Shown here: one piece after another, positions 1 through 11,653 of the stretch
Numbering within the stretch: the stretch's first letter is position 1
Layout: the number at the start of each line of letters is the position of its first letter
Assembly (NCBI GenBank): GCA_032191485.1
Contig: JAVDOI010000007.1
Coordinates: forward strand, 3,755,042 to 3,819,041
Direction of reading: 5' to 3'
DNA length: 64,000 bases
DNA from: Leptoclinus maculatus
Taxonomy: Eukaryota > Chordata > Actinopteri > Perciformes > Stichaeidae
Position numbers and translations under genes: made by a program
The notes under the pieces: generated by a model
What the model was told of the DNA's origin: nothing
The model's input: only the letters and a program-made list of their open reading frames with translations
Databases searched by the model: none

Positions 1-1365
1 TATCTAGCTTGTACCATGGGATATTTTCTGTACCTTACTGCAATTATTTTGATAGAAGTCATTATTTTTCCACTTTGTTTCTTTCTTATCTTTATATCCT
101 TTTCTGTTGTTGTATGCTTTCCATACAACCACAATTTTATTTTCATTTCATTATGTTTTTCTTCCCAAATCTATCAATCTATCCTTTTCTACTAACTCCA
201 TTAGGATCGCTGCTCTTTGATCCTATATTATGGAAAAACCTGGAACCATTTCACTTAACCATTACCACATTCATTTTGAGGCAGCAGTATAATTACTGGA
301 AACAAACACAGATAACAAAGGGAATGTCTAACATTGTGAGAGAGTGCTACTCCTCCACAGCAAACAGAGCTAAATATAGCATTTCAAATTTCGTGGTTAT
401 GATGGGTAGCCACTTTGCTGTGTGTTTGGATAACCAAACACTCGCTGAGAACTGATTGAGCCTGGCAGCTGTAGGCCAGACCACTGAGCAAACTCTTTAC
501 AGTAGATAATGACTCCATTTTCTGCCTCTTGAAATCTCCAAACTCAACAACTGGCACTGTAGATATAAAATGAAGCATGATTTCGGAAGTGAATGGCCTA
601 TTTTTTTTTATACCTCAGATAGCTTCAGAAACCCATTTGATGAATAGGTTTGGAGAAAATCGTCAGGGATCTGGTTGTTTCCAGAGATCATCTTGCGATG
701 GGATAACATCAGCTGCTATGCTAGGGTTGGGAATTATTCAATCCAAACAGCTTCAAGTATAATAATAAAGCAAAAACTAAAAATCCATATATACACACAC
801 ACGTGTTAAACATATTGACGTAAAGATGTAAAAACAAATCTTCAAAATGACTCAAAATATTTCACATCAGATCTTTTGAGTAAATTAAGTTAGTACGTAC
901 TTGATGCCTCATTATTATCAATTCAGACGACGTAATTATGTATCATGATATCTCTATAAATAAATTCATCATTACATGATTCCATTGAAAGACTTTATTA
1001 TTATAATTATTATATTGAATTATCGCCCAGCCTTTACACGACAACAATGCTTGTGTGGCAAAATGTGGTGGTGGAGACACTTACTGGTGCACACAGCAGA
1101 ATTTTTAACTTGTAAGTGGATGTTTTGTACCAAAAAAGTATACTTAGCTTTAAGTTTCTTTTATCTTTTTAATCAAAGGAGCAGATTTCTTCTAATATAG
1201 TTGCTTATGTTTTGTACTAAAGATACAGTTGAGAGTTTCATGCCCATTCAAGCCTGGAAAGTCTCCTGCCATTGACCAAGTCATCCTACAGAACTTATCA
1301 GCAAAAACTTTGACTGTCAATGCACTTCGTTTGTTTCCTACAATATGAGCGTGCAGCAACTAAAG
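1..1365. other. Non-coding, no feature recognised
   Basis: AT-rich sequence with no conserved protein similarity. If the smpd3-like exon at 1750-2051 is real, this is the start of its following intron, because the gene runs leftward. The open frame at 9-455 (148 codons) has biased hydrophobic composition and no recognisable domain. Confidence 0.6.
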
Positions 1366-1555
1366 CAGGACTTTCAGAGGACCTTCTGAGGACTTTCAGG
1401 GGACCTTCTGGGGACTTTTAGGGTACCATCTGAGGACTTTTAGAGGACCTTCTGAGGACTTTTAGGGTACCTTCTGAGGACTTTCAGGGACCTTCTGGGG
1501 ACTTTCAGAGGACCTTCTGAGGACTTTTAGGGTACCTTCTGAGGACCTTCAGAGG
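1366..1555. repeat. 22-bp minisatellite, about 8.6 copies
   Basis: A 22-base unit is repeated head to tail with few substitutions. Each unit alternates GAGGACTTT(T/C)AG with a GG(T/G)ACCTTCT half. Two unit variants differ at GGGTACC versus AGGACC and alternate irregularly, which is typical of unequal exchange. One unit has lost a base. It lies about 200 bp beyond the donor of the smpd3-like exon. Confidence 0.9.
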
Positions 1556-1749
1556 ATGTGAAAGGAGCAGATAAAAAATGTACTATTTGAATGTTACTCC
1601 TGTCCACTTTGGCTATAATGGCTTTGTGGTTTCAATTTTGAGAAAACTAGCACTAGCAACACCACAGGCAAGAGATAAGAGGTTTGATTTGAAAACAAGA
1701 GGTAGTAAAAAAAAAAAAAAAACCTGTGCCACCTAAGGGCCACACTAAC

Positions 1750-2051
1750 CTGCGGTAGGTGTACAAGTATGGCTGGCGGACGGCCTGCAGGGGAGCCCAG
1801 ATGACGAAGCCCAGCAGGGCGAAGGGCAGGGAGACGAGGAGGAGAAGCAGGTAAAGTGGCGCGGAGATCAGCAAGCACAGGGTGAGGAAGGAGCAGGGGT
1901 CTTGGGCGCGTCGACGCTTCTCCAGTGATGTGGCCACGCAGGAGGCCAGGAGCTGGTCCAGGAGCCAATAGCAAGGGAACACCAGGCTCCACGACAAGCC
2001 ATCCAGGAAGTGCAGACAGGCCCCGGAGTAAGGGGTGGTGTGGAGGACCAT
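1750..2051 (-). CDS. smpd3: First coding exon of a neutral sphingomyelinase (SMPD3/SMPD5 group), partial
   Basis: The ATG at 2051 has a purine at -3 and opens 100 codons plus two bases, ending at the donor CAG|GTTAGT (last exon base 1750, phase 2). As I recall it, mammalian SMPD3 begins MVLYTTP; this begins MVLHTTPYS. The whole exon follows that N-terminus: a first hydrophobic segment at about residues 15-43 with FPCYWL, a basic EKRRRA stretch at 44-49, a second hydrophobic segment at about 57-90, and a short tail ending in YLYTYR. Known palmitoylation cysteines of SMPD3 are 53, 54 and 59; here Cys53 and Cys59 are kept and 54 is Ser. This part anchors the enzyme in the inner leaflet of Golgi and plasma membrane, where the C-terminal catalytic domain cleaves sphingomyelin to ceramide and phosphocholine. 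The catalytic exons are not in the window and should lie to the left. A paralogue (smpd5) is the main alternative. A 16-base A run (T run on the coding strand) follows the donor. Confidence 0.85.
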
Positions 2052-2156
2052 CTCTTTTCTTTCCTTTCTCCCTCTTTCTTCCTCTCTCTGTCGTTCTCCT
2101 CACCTCGCACTCTATGTCCACACCCACATGCACTCTTTGAACAAGCGAATGCAAAT
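2052..2156 (-). other. Probable 5' UTR part of the smpd3-like exon with candidate splice acceptor
   Basis: Upstream of the ATG the coding strand is purine-rich. Further up it shows a T-rich tract followed by CTCTGGAATAG, a plausible acceptor that would start the exon at 2156. Later AG dinucleotides are possible too, and the exon could also be the true first exon. No TATA or GC box was seen here. Confidence 0.3.
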
Positions 2157-2544
2157 CTATTCCAGAGATAACATGAACATGAATAAATAAAAAAAGAAAC
2201 CAGACTCAAATGTAGACCCTCCCCCCTCCTTGGAGAGAGGTACACTACATGGTTTGGGGTGATATTTTTGGGGATCTTCACAGACAAGCTTGTCTCAGCA
2301 TTACCTCCCCTCCCTCAGCAATTACACCTTGTACAAGGGGGGTCGAGGAACGCAGTCTGGAGGTAGGGGGTTTCCATGACAAGAGCGTTTCCGTTGATGA
2401 AAGATCTACGGTTGCGAGGACTCCAGCTAGCTCAAGATGGGGCGGCCATTAAACGTCACCCGGCCGTTAAACATCACCGTTTCCTTAGGACCTGGAGAAA
2501 GTGAAGTGATCGATAGAACAATAGAGCAAATAAATAGGGAGGGG

Positions 2545-2570
<26 letters not shown>
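2545..2570. repeat. (GA)n microsatellite
   Basis: About 13 uninterrupted GA units, flanked by G-rich sequence. Confidence 0.9.
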
Positions 2571-2572
<2 letters not shown>

Positions 2573-2576
<4 letters not shown>

Positions 2577-4029
2577 AAGGTGGGGAGGAACAAGAAACAG
2601 GAGATCAGTGATGGACTTGCTGTGAAAACTGAACCTTGTTTATCTCCTAATGTTTGTGAATGCGTCATGGATATAGTTCCCACAGCTGCTTTTAAGTCCA
2701 CTACAGCAGCTACTGAAAATATGCTTCCGCCACATTAAAAAAATGAAGGTCCCTGTCTTAATAGGAAATGGGCTGTGCTAATATGTCCAAGAAGAACAGG
2801 TCATAAATGGTCCAGAATGATAATCGATATGATATTAACCACTACTGCTTAAATTATCTTTCTGCCCACAGCGGACTTAACCAGAAATGACTGTCAGTGA
2901 ATGCTTTTTAACCGACTATAATACCAACACAAGCAAAAATGGGAAGAATCAATTCCACCAGCATGAATAGATAATGAATAGATGAATTAATTCCTGACAA
3001 CAGCTAGGGGTTTAGGATGACAAAATTACTCCAGAATCCATCAAACCACACTGAAAGTCACCGTATGCTGTACACACATTATTCTAGCACACGTTACATG
3101 CACAGCCCATATTAAAACACGTAGTGGGTGAAGGTGATGTCCCCAATTACACCATTAAGCAACTGTACTCTGTACATCTGTCAAATAACATTATTGCAAT
3201 ACATCTTCTTGACTCAAAAACGTTAAAAAAAGTATTTCACTGACTTCAAAAAGTACGCCACGTTGTTATTTCTTTAAGTTGGAACACTTCTCAACAAAAC
3301 ACCACTTTGTGAGCCATTTGTCAAAACAGCCCTACTATTTTCTTCCAAAATGAAAATCTTTTGTTTGACAGGCTCATCCTCTGAATAGCACAACAATAAT
3401 CACTGTCACCTCCATCCTAGTAATCTTCTGCGCAGTCAAAACCTTTGTGTACAACATTGATTCATGTTCTTGTGTGAACGATGTTCCCCATTTTCTAAGA
3501 TGACTGACTTGCCACCTGTTACTGATCGACTTCCTCTTTATGCTGGTTGACCGGGGCGGCTGAGAGTTGAAGAAATGTCCTGCTGACTCAACGGTAGGTC
3601 GAACTGACATGATTGCAGCGCTTCCAGCTGACTGACTGACTGTTTAACTGTCTGGGCGGCTTACTGGCTTGACGTGTGATTGTCTGGCAGATTAGCAGGA
3701 CGACAGACAGCACTTTCAAATTCAACCACCCGGCAGTCTGTGACGCTGTGCTTCGGACTTAGTGCTTAGGTTATAAATCCATGGTTGCTGTTTATTTAAG
3801 ATAGTGAATATGACTGTGATGGTAATTGGTTAAAGCACTGTTTAACCTACGTATCAATTAAACGCTGGTGTCTATTTAGCGTAAACAGAGGACGGAGTGT
3901 GCAGAGAGAAAGTCAGTGACCTAATGAAAGCGAGCAAATAGAAGGCTAACCTCCTGACACTCTTAATTCTAATCCAGACAAATTCACTTTTTGCACTGCT
4001 GCCTGAAATTAAAGATGCAATTTGGAGCC
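2573..4029. other. Non-coding, no feature recognised
   Basis: No coding similarity, TIR pair or long repeat found. Short open frames here have no recognisable domain. Several GACTGACTGACTG-like steps near 3630-3650 are too short to call an array. Confidence 0.5.
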
Positions 4030-4298
4030 TTCCCTCAGCTGTTTTTTGTTATTGTTCCGGATTCAAAAGGTCACACATCCCGTTGTCTGTTACGTGAGCG
4101 CAGTCCACCGAAAACATTATATTTCCCACAATTTAAGCTTCTGTATTTTCCAAATGCACTAGTATTATTCAAACGTATTGTTCGGTTCGTAAGCCTCGTA
4201 CCGAACGGTTTAATACGAATACGTGCGTTGTTACAAATAACCGTAGCTCAGTAGGACAGCACAGAAGGCCCAGGTATAAAATGCACGGCCCGCCACTC
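4030..4298 (+). mobile_element. hAT family A copy A1, 3' fragment
   Basis: It matches the right part of A6 (about 40650-40964): the stretch that includes the embedded C-element end (TACCGAACGGTTTAATACGA) and then the terminal block TATAAAATGCACGGCCCGCCACT. The last G of the TIR is changed. The left two thirds are missing and no target duplication can be tested. The 87-codon frame at 3991-4254 is an accident of this repeat; the same frame recurs in A6. Confidence 0.8.
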
Positions 4299-6458
4299 TG
4301 CTTTCTGTTGTTACGCTAAAATAGACTAATCTAATCTAATTAACTACTGGCTCTAGGTTTACATTTACCCAATAGATCTTCTCATCTAACTATTGGCAAG
4401 GAAGCGAAAAATCTATTATCTCCAATGAATTAACTCTCACGCTGAAGATATTTTCTCTAGATATATTTATTAGTGTCATATATCTAGCAGTGAGCAGGTT
4501 GTAACTATCACAGTAAATCTTGGAGAAACAGCGTGACAGTGGAAAGAACCACGATGGAGAAAGGCAGGAAAAAAAGAGAAAACAGTTTAGTTAATTAAAA
4601 TATCAGCGCTGCGGCATTTCCCCGTCTTCCTCGTTGCCATTATGAGGCAGACAGCTCACGAGATGATTGACAAGTGGAAAGCAGCAAACTGAGAGAACCT
4701 TTCATTGCACTAAAGGCTTTGTTCATTCTATGCTTCTTTTATCGTGCTGCGTTAAACCCCTTGACCTGCAATATCTAATGGCATCAACCTTTCAACAAGA
4801 CTGTTTTATGGCAGACTCCGTGAAGAATTTCCTCTTTGGAATCGCAGACGTCATCAACAACCAAACCCAGAAAAACACCCATCAGTCACAGCTGATACAT
4901 CAGCGAGCAGAAACTGTCACAATTAGTGTTATCAGGGGAAATGGAGCAGTGCATAATTCATACCAAACACACAGGCTTATAGGAAGAGACGGAAATACAT
5001 TGTGGAGGAAAAAGATCCGAGAGAATGCCAGCAGACACTTTAGTGGCAAAAACACACATTCAGGCACAGACACACAAATCATGTAACAGTCCAAAGACAT
5101 GCAGACTTAGACATATACATGTTTACAGTGAGTCAGTTTTGTGCCACAGTGAAATCCTTTGTTGGTCTGCACTATGCTGAGCTGTAGTCTGTAGACATTT
5201 TACGAAACTTTAAAGTCGTACATGAGTGACAACCCCCCCCCGTCATACGCTTTGTACGACCGTGAAAATGTTGAAAACTCTGGACGGCCCCTAACTAATA
5301 ATGCTTGATCGGCCTCAGGCTGAAAAAATCTGAACACTTTGCCATTCTTAGTAACTTTTGACCAATAGAAACACTACCAAATATTAATTTGATGTATCAA
5401 AATGTCATAAACCAACAGCTGTTCTCAGAGCTGTCAAAGGACAATCTTCCGAAAGGGGCTTTTTAAAACAGTTAATATTTTGATAGCTATGTGGGCACTG
5501 CTTTTAATTAATCCCAAGAGAGTGACCTGTTTTACATTACAGAGAGATGAAAACTCGCAGCTAGTGTCCAATATGGATACAATATGATGAGTGGTGCTTT
5601 AATCGAAGAGCAGTGTGGGAGTTTGTCTCCCCATTAGCCAAAAACAATGACACTTCAAAATAACCTTTCCCTCATTTACATACATAATGACTAATGTAAC
5701 TAGAATGAAACAAAATGACACAAAGGGGGATAGAAGCTGCTTGTAGAAACAACAGAGGCCACATTTTCTTCTTGGCTTTGTTTTGCTTCAATTCTATTAT
5801 TGAAATTGATCACAATCAATACATATCTCTGATGTGGGCTTGTACTTTATGACACAATAACAGTCTATAGGGAGGCAAACAGCAACATAGCATTGAAGCA
5901 CATGGACTAACAAGAACACTTTCACATCTCTAATCAGACACCTCGACACATCGCCTAATAGGATGCACCCCTCACTCTACGGGGGAGTGATAAATGACTA
6001 TGTCAGCTTGGGAAATGTGGTTTGTTCAAGTTTCCCCAAAAGATCTGCTTCAGACAGTTTCCTCCTCAGCGCCCATCAATACTGTCTGTCTGGTTCAACA
6101 GCAGAAAAAACTTAGAGTGAGTACGTGTGTGTGTATGGAAAGGCAGATGGGTCGTATTCACCTGCTCTTGTGCGAGCCCATCACTAGCATGTGTGTTTAC
6201 TCTGTAAGCCTATTTGAGTATATATGACGTCCGTGTGCGTGCACGTAAACCATTGTGTGTGTGTTCATGCGCATGTACTGTATGTGAGTGTGTTTGGCAG
6301 TACAATGTAGCAACTGAATGTGGCTGAGTGGAGCATAACAGGAACCGATGCCCTCATTTTGTTATGTAGGAGAGAGAAGAGAGCATTGAGCGACACACAC
6401 ACAGCCTTGTTTTCATCACTTTGGAGGACATTACATTAAAAACATTCATTTTCTGAAG
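4299..6458. other. Non-coding, no feature recognised
   Basis: Ordinary AT-rich intron-like DNA. An open frame at 4667-5086 (139 codons) has no recognisable domain. TG-rich stretches at about 6120-6290 are degenerate. Confidence 0.5.
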
Positions 6459-6575
6459 ACTAAACCCAAACCCTAACCATAACCGCTACTTGCCTCATCC
6501 TAACCCTTAACCTAAGCCTAAACCTAAATCTAAACCTAACCCTAAAACAAGTCTCCACCATAAGATGTAATCATT
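6459..6575. repeat. Degenerate telomere-like (CCTAAA/CCCTAA) repeat, left part
   Basis: Many variants of AACCCTAACC and CCTAAACCTAA occur in tandem with no perfect telomeric array. It is followed by CAAGTCTCCACC, which also occurs at 62429-62440, so this is a dispersed repeat with telomere-like composition rather than a fossil telomere. The SINE at 6576-6785 interrupts it, and it resumes with GTCCCCACAACAC. Confidence 0.7.
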
Positions 6576-6785
6576 CGATGTGGGAGACTGTGGCTAAGTG
6601 GATAGCAGGGCCGTCCAATCAGAGGATCGGCGGTTCGATCCCCGGCTCTGCTAGTCGCATGTCGATGTGTCCTTGAGCAAGACACTTAACCCCAAAATTT
6701 CTCCCAATTGTGCCTACGGTGTAGAAATGTGATAGAATCTGAATTGTAAATCGCTTTGGATAAAAGTGTCTGCCAAATAACTGTA
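6576..6785 (+). mobile_element. tRNA-derived SINE, fish V-SINE-like
   Basis: The 5' end is tRNA-like, with an A box (TGGCTAAGTGG) and a B box (GGTTCGATCCC), the internal RNA polymerase III promoter. The middle contains TGTCCTTGAGCAAGACACTT and the tail CGCTTTGGATAAAAGTGTCTG, both typical of fish SINEs that borrow the 3' end of an L2-group LINE for retrotransposition. Near-identical 11-bp flanks (ATGTAATCATT at 6565-6575 and ATGTAATGATT at 6786-6796) look like the target duplication. The tRNA-like part has lost cloverleaf pairing, so it is not a tRNA gene. Confidence 0.85.
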
Positions 6786-6796
6786 ATGTAATGATT

Positions 6797-7806
6797 TACA
6801 TTATGGGGACGTGCAACAAAGGCAAGTGTAAACAGTCCCCACAACACGCTCAAACAGACACATACACACGGGATAGACCCTAACCTAATTCAAATTCTAT
6901 CCCGTACATTAAAATCAAGTCTGAACAGACCACACAAACAATAGGCAAAGACCAGTGACGTCACTCTGCTCTCAGCATGCTCCAGGGAGTTCTGTTGTCA
7001 TGGCGACCTAGTCACATGCACTCTGGAACTGTACTAGTCTGGCCGCCTGTCAGTGTACAGAGAACACACAGCTATGGCTCTCACATACATACTGAAGTGT
7101 TTGCAGGGCAATGTGTATACAATGTGTTGCGACACTCACAAGCAACACATGTATGCTGCTACAATGAAGCATGTCAGGTGTTTAGTTATACCCATATGTC
7201 ACATGTTTTCCCCTGGATGGATATTTTCCAATCAATTACGAATTGTGGCTATGTCTACTACTACACATTTCCACCAACAACAAAGTCATTTGGGCTGAAA
7301 TCAGGCCTGGGGGAACAGTGGCGGAACAGCAACTCCCATGAGCACTCAGGCTTCTCAACTGCACTGGATAAATTGTCAAATTATTCATCATCAGCCAAAC
7401 CTGCTAATTACCCTCAATATTTCACAGTCGTATTAGAGCTTGTCTCAGGAGGTTTTCTATATGTGTGTTTGTGTGCTGTGCATATACAGTATTCTTATAC
7501 AGTATTTGTTTATGTGTGGTTGGACTGGAAACCCCCAAGCAAATACAATGGATTATAGTTGTAAAAGTCTGTTTGTGTGTGTGTGTGTATGTGTAGGCTA
7601 CACATGTTGCTACATCTTGCTGTATGTTCAGTATGTGTGTTTTCTGGTTGTGCCCACCTCTTTTCTTGATTAGTCATTGTGCATACACACACAATGCAAC
7701 TCCACAGCCAGTAAAATTGCACAAAAATGCAGATACAATATAATTTTCATCAGGCACAACACAGTCTTACGCTGATCATTCACCCTTTTATTATTTATAA
7801 CTATTT
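6797..7806. other. Non-coding, no gene recognised
   Basis: The first 60 bases are the resumed telomere-like repeat. After that only short TG/CA runs (7570-7590) are notable. The 193-codon frame at 6977-7558 has no recognisable domain and low-complexity composition. Confidence 0.5.
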
Positions 7807-8130
7807 GGTTATGTTTAGGCAGCAAAGGTACCAGGTTAGATTTAGGCAACACAAGTACTTGGTTAGGGTTAGACAACAAACTTTCTTTGTTAGGTTTCGG
7901 CAACAAAAGTACCGAATTAGTTTTAGGCAACAAAACATCTTTGTTAGGTTTAGGAAACAAAAGTAATGGGTTAGGTTTAGACAACAATACTACTTGGTGA
8001 GGTTTAGGCAAGAAAATTACCAGGTTAGGTTTAGGCAACAAAAGTACAAGCTTACACAATCAAACCAAGTACCTTTGTTGCCTATTTGATTGAGGCAACA
8101 AAAGTACTTGGTTAGGTTTAGGCAATATTT
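7807..8130. repeat. 27-bp minisatellite built on GGTTAGGTTTAGGCAAC
   Basis: Nine adjacent diverged 27-base units (7807-8049) contain GGTTAGGTTTAGGCAAC followed by AAAAGTACTT. A spacer holds one inverted unit near 8065-8080, then a further unit follows at about 8090-8125. Because 27 is a multiple of three, both strands show repetitive open frames with RFRQQKY or LLPKPN periods; these are not genes. The same unit occurs singly at 19615, 46540 and 54690. Confidence 0.9.
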
Positions 8131-10514
8131 CATGTCAATCTATGCAATAATTGTCCAAATATTTAACCCTGAACCACAAATATCAACCCATTGCTTGCTT
8201 CTGCGGAAAAGGCTAGGGGGTCACCAAATTCACTTGGATTCATCCTCTGGGAACCATGAATGTCTGTATAAATTGTCACAGCAATCCATCTTATAGCTGT
8301 TGAGAAACCAAAGTGGTGGACTAACCGACATTTCCAAAAATATAGAAAAGAGACAGTAGAAACACATTAAGGAATGTAGTTGTAGTGTAATTGCACAGAT
8401 ATCATTAAAATAACTAAATAATATAGTGGACTTTATCAGCTCCTGGAAACTATGTGTTTTGAACTGTATTTGAACTTTTTGCTGTGTTTAAGGAGGATAA
8501 GGTTAGCTCCTGTGATTTGACACAAAGCCCGGACTCCACCTGCTCATACTTTATTCCCACCATTAATAATACATTTATTTTCTGGTTTGCACTGTGCTTT
8601 GTCAGGATTACATGAGTGCCTCTGGTTAGTAATATTGCAAAAATCAATTTGTCACACCCTTGAGCAGCCAATTGCACTAATTTTCAGTAAATGCACGGCC
8701 GGGGTCTGAATGGCTGAGATTTAATATTCAAACTCTCTCTCTGTTTATGAAATTAATTCACAGTATCACCTACACCTTAAATATCCATGAGTATATTGAG
8801 CTGATCAAGGGTTCTCACTGTCATCTTCTGTCTCCGTCTCTCTGTCTCCTTCACCAGTGCAATTATGGTTGTGTAACATGGTTAGTGGGAGCATACAATA
8901 CCATCACTATGAGACACAATGTAATCAGTGCGATAATTTGATCAGGACCTGCTGCCACCTGCGTTTGAGCAACATTGCTGCTCTCATGGCAACAAATGAA
9001 CTGGGGTTTTGGTAAACTGGTGACGAGTGATGAGAAAAAAGAGAATGGAATTATTTGACTCTGCTAGACCAAAACTTTAGCTTCTTGCATTTCAAACGGC
9101 TATAAAATTAACATTAGGGGAGAAAAGTAGTTGTACTGATTCACACAAAAGCACATGAAAGCACCAGTCCTCCCTATTAAATGGAGAAAAGATCTTCTGA
9201 CAGTGGACACTTTCAACTGTGTTAACTTGCAACTAGCTTTGACAACATGGCGGATTAGGGCCACTGTACGAAAAAAAGTTATAATTACGGAGTGGGGGAA
9301 GGGGTGTAATATTCAGAGTTGTCCTCTCAACGGTTGGTTTTTAGTGTTAGCTGTGCTGAAATAACAAACTCACCTTCCTGTAGTCAAAGATAGAAGTTGT
9401 TTATCTCTACATTTCTCTAACTTCTACAATACTATTTATTTATAATTATAAAAGAACACAGAAAGAACATGAAAGAAAACATGTTTATGTATCTTTCTGG
9501 ACCTTCGCCTCGCTCAAAGGCCATCTTTATCATGATAATGCTACTTTATGAGCAATGAAATTCAAGCGGCTGGCGTTACCAAGGTTTTGCACTCCCCTAT
9601 TTTTTTTCTTATCAATTTGCCAGTTTAATCTCAGAGAATATCTTGGCTCTGTAATTATAATTTTTTACCTACAATGACCCTATTTCGCCATTCTGCAGCA
9701 ACATGAAATATCTATAATTTTAGTAAATGGGTTAGAAGATGCCCGCGATGGTCCTTTAACTGAGTACCATTATGGCTTTGATTCTAACCCATGACCTTTT
9801 GTTTCATGTCGTCCTCTCCTTCATGTCTCAGTCTGGCTTTCTGTCTCCTCTCCTACATTCACTGTCTCTCTCTCATGTACGTGATCTAATAAATCGTTTT
9901 GCAGAGCAGCAGAGCATCACCTTTGGACTTTCACTTTAACACAAAAGAAGCTGTTAAAGCCTTTCTACCATTAACCTGCTTTTGATTTAGGGCCCACTAC
10001 ACCATTAGCTGCCACCGTGACATGTTAGTCCCATAATGGACTGTCTTTAGTTAATGCAGTCCAGCAATTACATCAGTATTGGACAAATCCACACCTCACG
10101 TTTTACATCCAGTGCCAATGTTCACACAGGAGGCAGGAATTTGCACACCTGGTAAAAATGTTTGCCTGTTTATCAACCATAGACACACATCTTACAATAA
10201 CCTACACACGTTTTTTTGGTTGCCTGCACCTAAAGGGGAACTCCACCAATTTTACATTCAAGTCTGTTAACAGTTCTTGAGGAGCAATGTGACAATTCTC
10301 TGTGTGCTGATCGCCGGACCCCTATGCAGGGCTCATGAGTAAAGGGTTGCCAGGTTGCCATTGGCAACCGCTTTGAGAAAATGGAAACCAATGCTTGGCC
10401 TTTGGTTGTCATCAGTGGCAACCACTTTTGAACATAAAAAATTGGGACAGCAAACAGCAAAACCTGCACCCCAAAATAAATGAATGTTTAATATTTGTTG
10501 CATTAGTGATATTT
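8131..10514. other. Non-coding, no gene recognised
   Basis: AT-rich. From about 10231 a short stretch (AACTCCACCAATTTTACA) resembles a common fish dispersed repeat, but its ends are unclear. Confidence 0.45.
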
Positions 10515-10522
10515 CAATTTAC

Positions 10523-11645
10523 CAGTGGCGGGCCGTGTATTTAATACCTGGGCCTTCAGTGCTGTCCTACTACAGTTGAACCACCTCCTAATAACCTCAT
10601 TATGACGCTACAGCTATGGGTTATTATTTAATTTGTGTAAAAACCGCATATCCACATACTGCAACATTTGACAAGTGAAACAAAATTTTACATGAAGCTC
10701 AACACCTATGAGGGCTACAAATACACTGAATACGCGCATGACGGGATGCTTCGTCATTAACGGGCAATGCATATAGTCAAAATCAATCAAAACTGCGGTG
10801 CTAAAACACGCATTCCGTCACACACTCAAGGGCATGGGCCATTCAAATATTATTCACATCAGAGGGAACAATATTAACCATGTCATAAAAACGACACAAT
10901 AGAAAAAGTAACACAGTAGTAATGCTACTGCAGATGTAAAAACAAAAGCAGTTCACTTACCAATGCTGCTGTTGACTATTTAAAGACAAAGTCCATCCTC
11001 CTTTCTTTGTTAACAAAGATTTCAAGGATGCAGTTGTACAGTACATTGGTGTGGTTCAGTTCCAGTAAGAAGTCCTTCTCGATTCATGGACGCCAGTGAT
11101 GACAGTCGAGCCTCCCCAGTTGTATTTCTTGAATACGTTTTAATGCGTTTGAGGGCTGAAAATGTCCGCTCGACAGAGGCAGCAGATATTGGGATTGTCA
11201 CCGCCCAACATATCACGCTAGCCCACTGACCAATCAAGCCGCACGTTAATGCTGATGTACTTGTAGGCCAGCTAGAAGGCTCTGGCACGTCAAAGAATAC
11301 ACCCAACATGTCAAACAAAAAATCTGATTGGTTGAAGACAGTCAACAATATTGTCCCCATTTACTTAAACTGCAAATGTAAGTCTGAAGACCAGATTTTT
11401 TTACTTAGAGACAGCATATGGGGCGAAATCTGATTGGATGAAAGCTCTACTTAAACAAGCTGTGCTGGAAGCAGAGCAACTGAGGAAGACAGTAGCTATG
11501 CAATGAGATAATAAGCTAATGGGAAAACATATTTAGAATACATGTAGTGTATTTATGAAAAATAATTAAATTATAAAATAGCTATAACTTTGTGATTCTG
11601 TCTAGGCCAGCAGAGAAGGCTTTGCTGGCCCTGGGCCCACCACTG
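10523..11645 (-). mobile_element. hAT family A copy A2, both ends and target duplication intact
   Basis: It begins CAGTGGCGGGCCGT and ends with the inverted counterpart GGGCCCACCACTG. The flanks are identical 8-bp duplications, CAATTTAC at 10515-10522 and 11646-11653, as made by hAT transposases. Its 1123 bp retain a piece of the transposase C-terminus on the minus strand (11022-11360); most of the coding region is deleted, so it is non-autonomous. Confidence 0.96.
11022..11360 (-). pseudogene. hAT transposase C-terminal dimerisation domain, remnant
   Basis: The minus-strand frame contains TIPISAASVERTFSALKR followed by an IKTYSRN...RLSSLASMN block. That is the hallmark of the hAT C-terminal dimerisation domain in the TTF-type/ZMYM1-like transposases of fish genomes. 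The block is complete to a stop, but the zinc finger and the RNase H-like catalytic core are missing upstream. The internal Met at the start of the frame is not a natural start. It cannot be an active transposase. Confidence 0.9.
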
Positions 11646-11653
11646 CAATTTAC

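Noticed and set aside
9..455. 148-codon frame with hydrophobic start, possible membrane protein exon
   Set aside because: Composition follows T-rich DNA; no domain, no splice context and no start context was convincing.
3991..4254. Frame repeated at 40644-40856, which looks conserved
   Set aside because: The conservation comes from both being family A copies holding the embedded C-element end; it is not a gene.
6459..6575. Interstitial telomere from a chromosome fusion
   Set aside because: No perfect TTAGGG array; the related repeat at 62395 shows it is a dispersed element.
6590..6660. tRNA gene with A and B boxes
   Set aside because: The arms do not pair and the sequence continues into a SINE body and L2-like tail with target duplications.
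6977..7558. 193-codon frame
   Set aside because: No recognisable domain or conserved motif; unusual residues for an exon and no donor or acceptor supporting it.
7670..8059. Repetitive protein-like frames on both strands (LLPKPN and RFRQQKY repeats)
   Set aside because: Produced by a 27-bp minisatellite whose unit is a multiple of three; no start context or homologue recognised.
7807..8130. CRISPR-like regularly spaced repeat
   Set aside because: Units are contiguous, without unique spacers, diverged, and in a vertebrate-type sequence.
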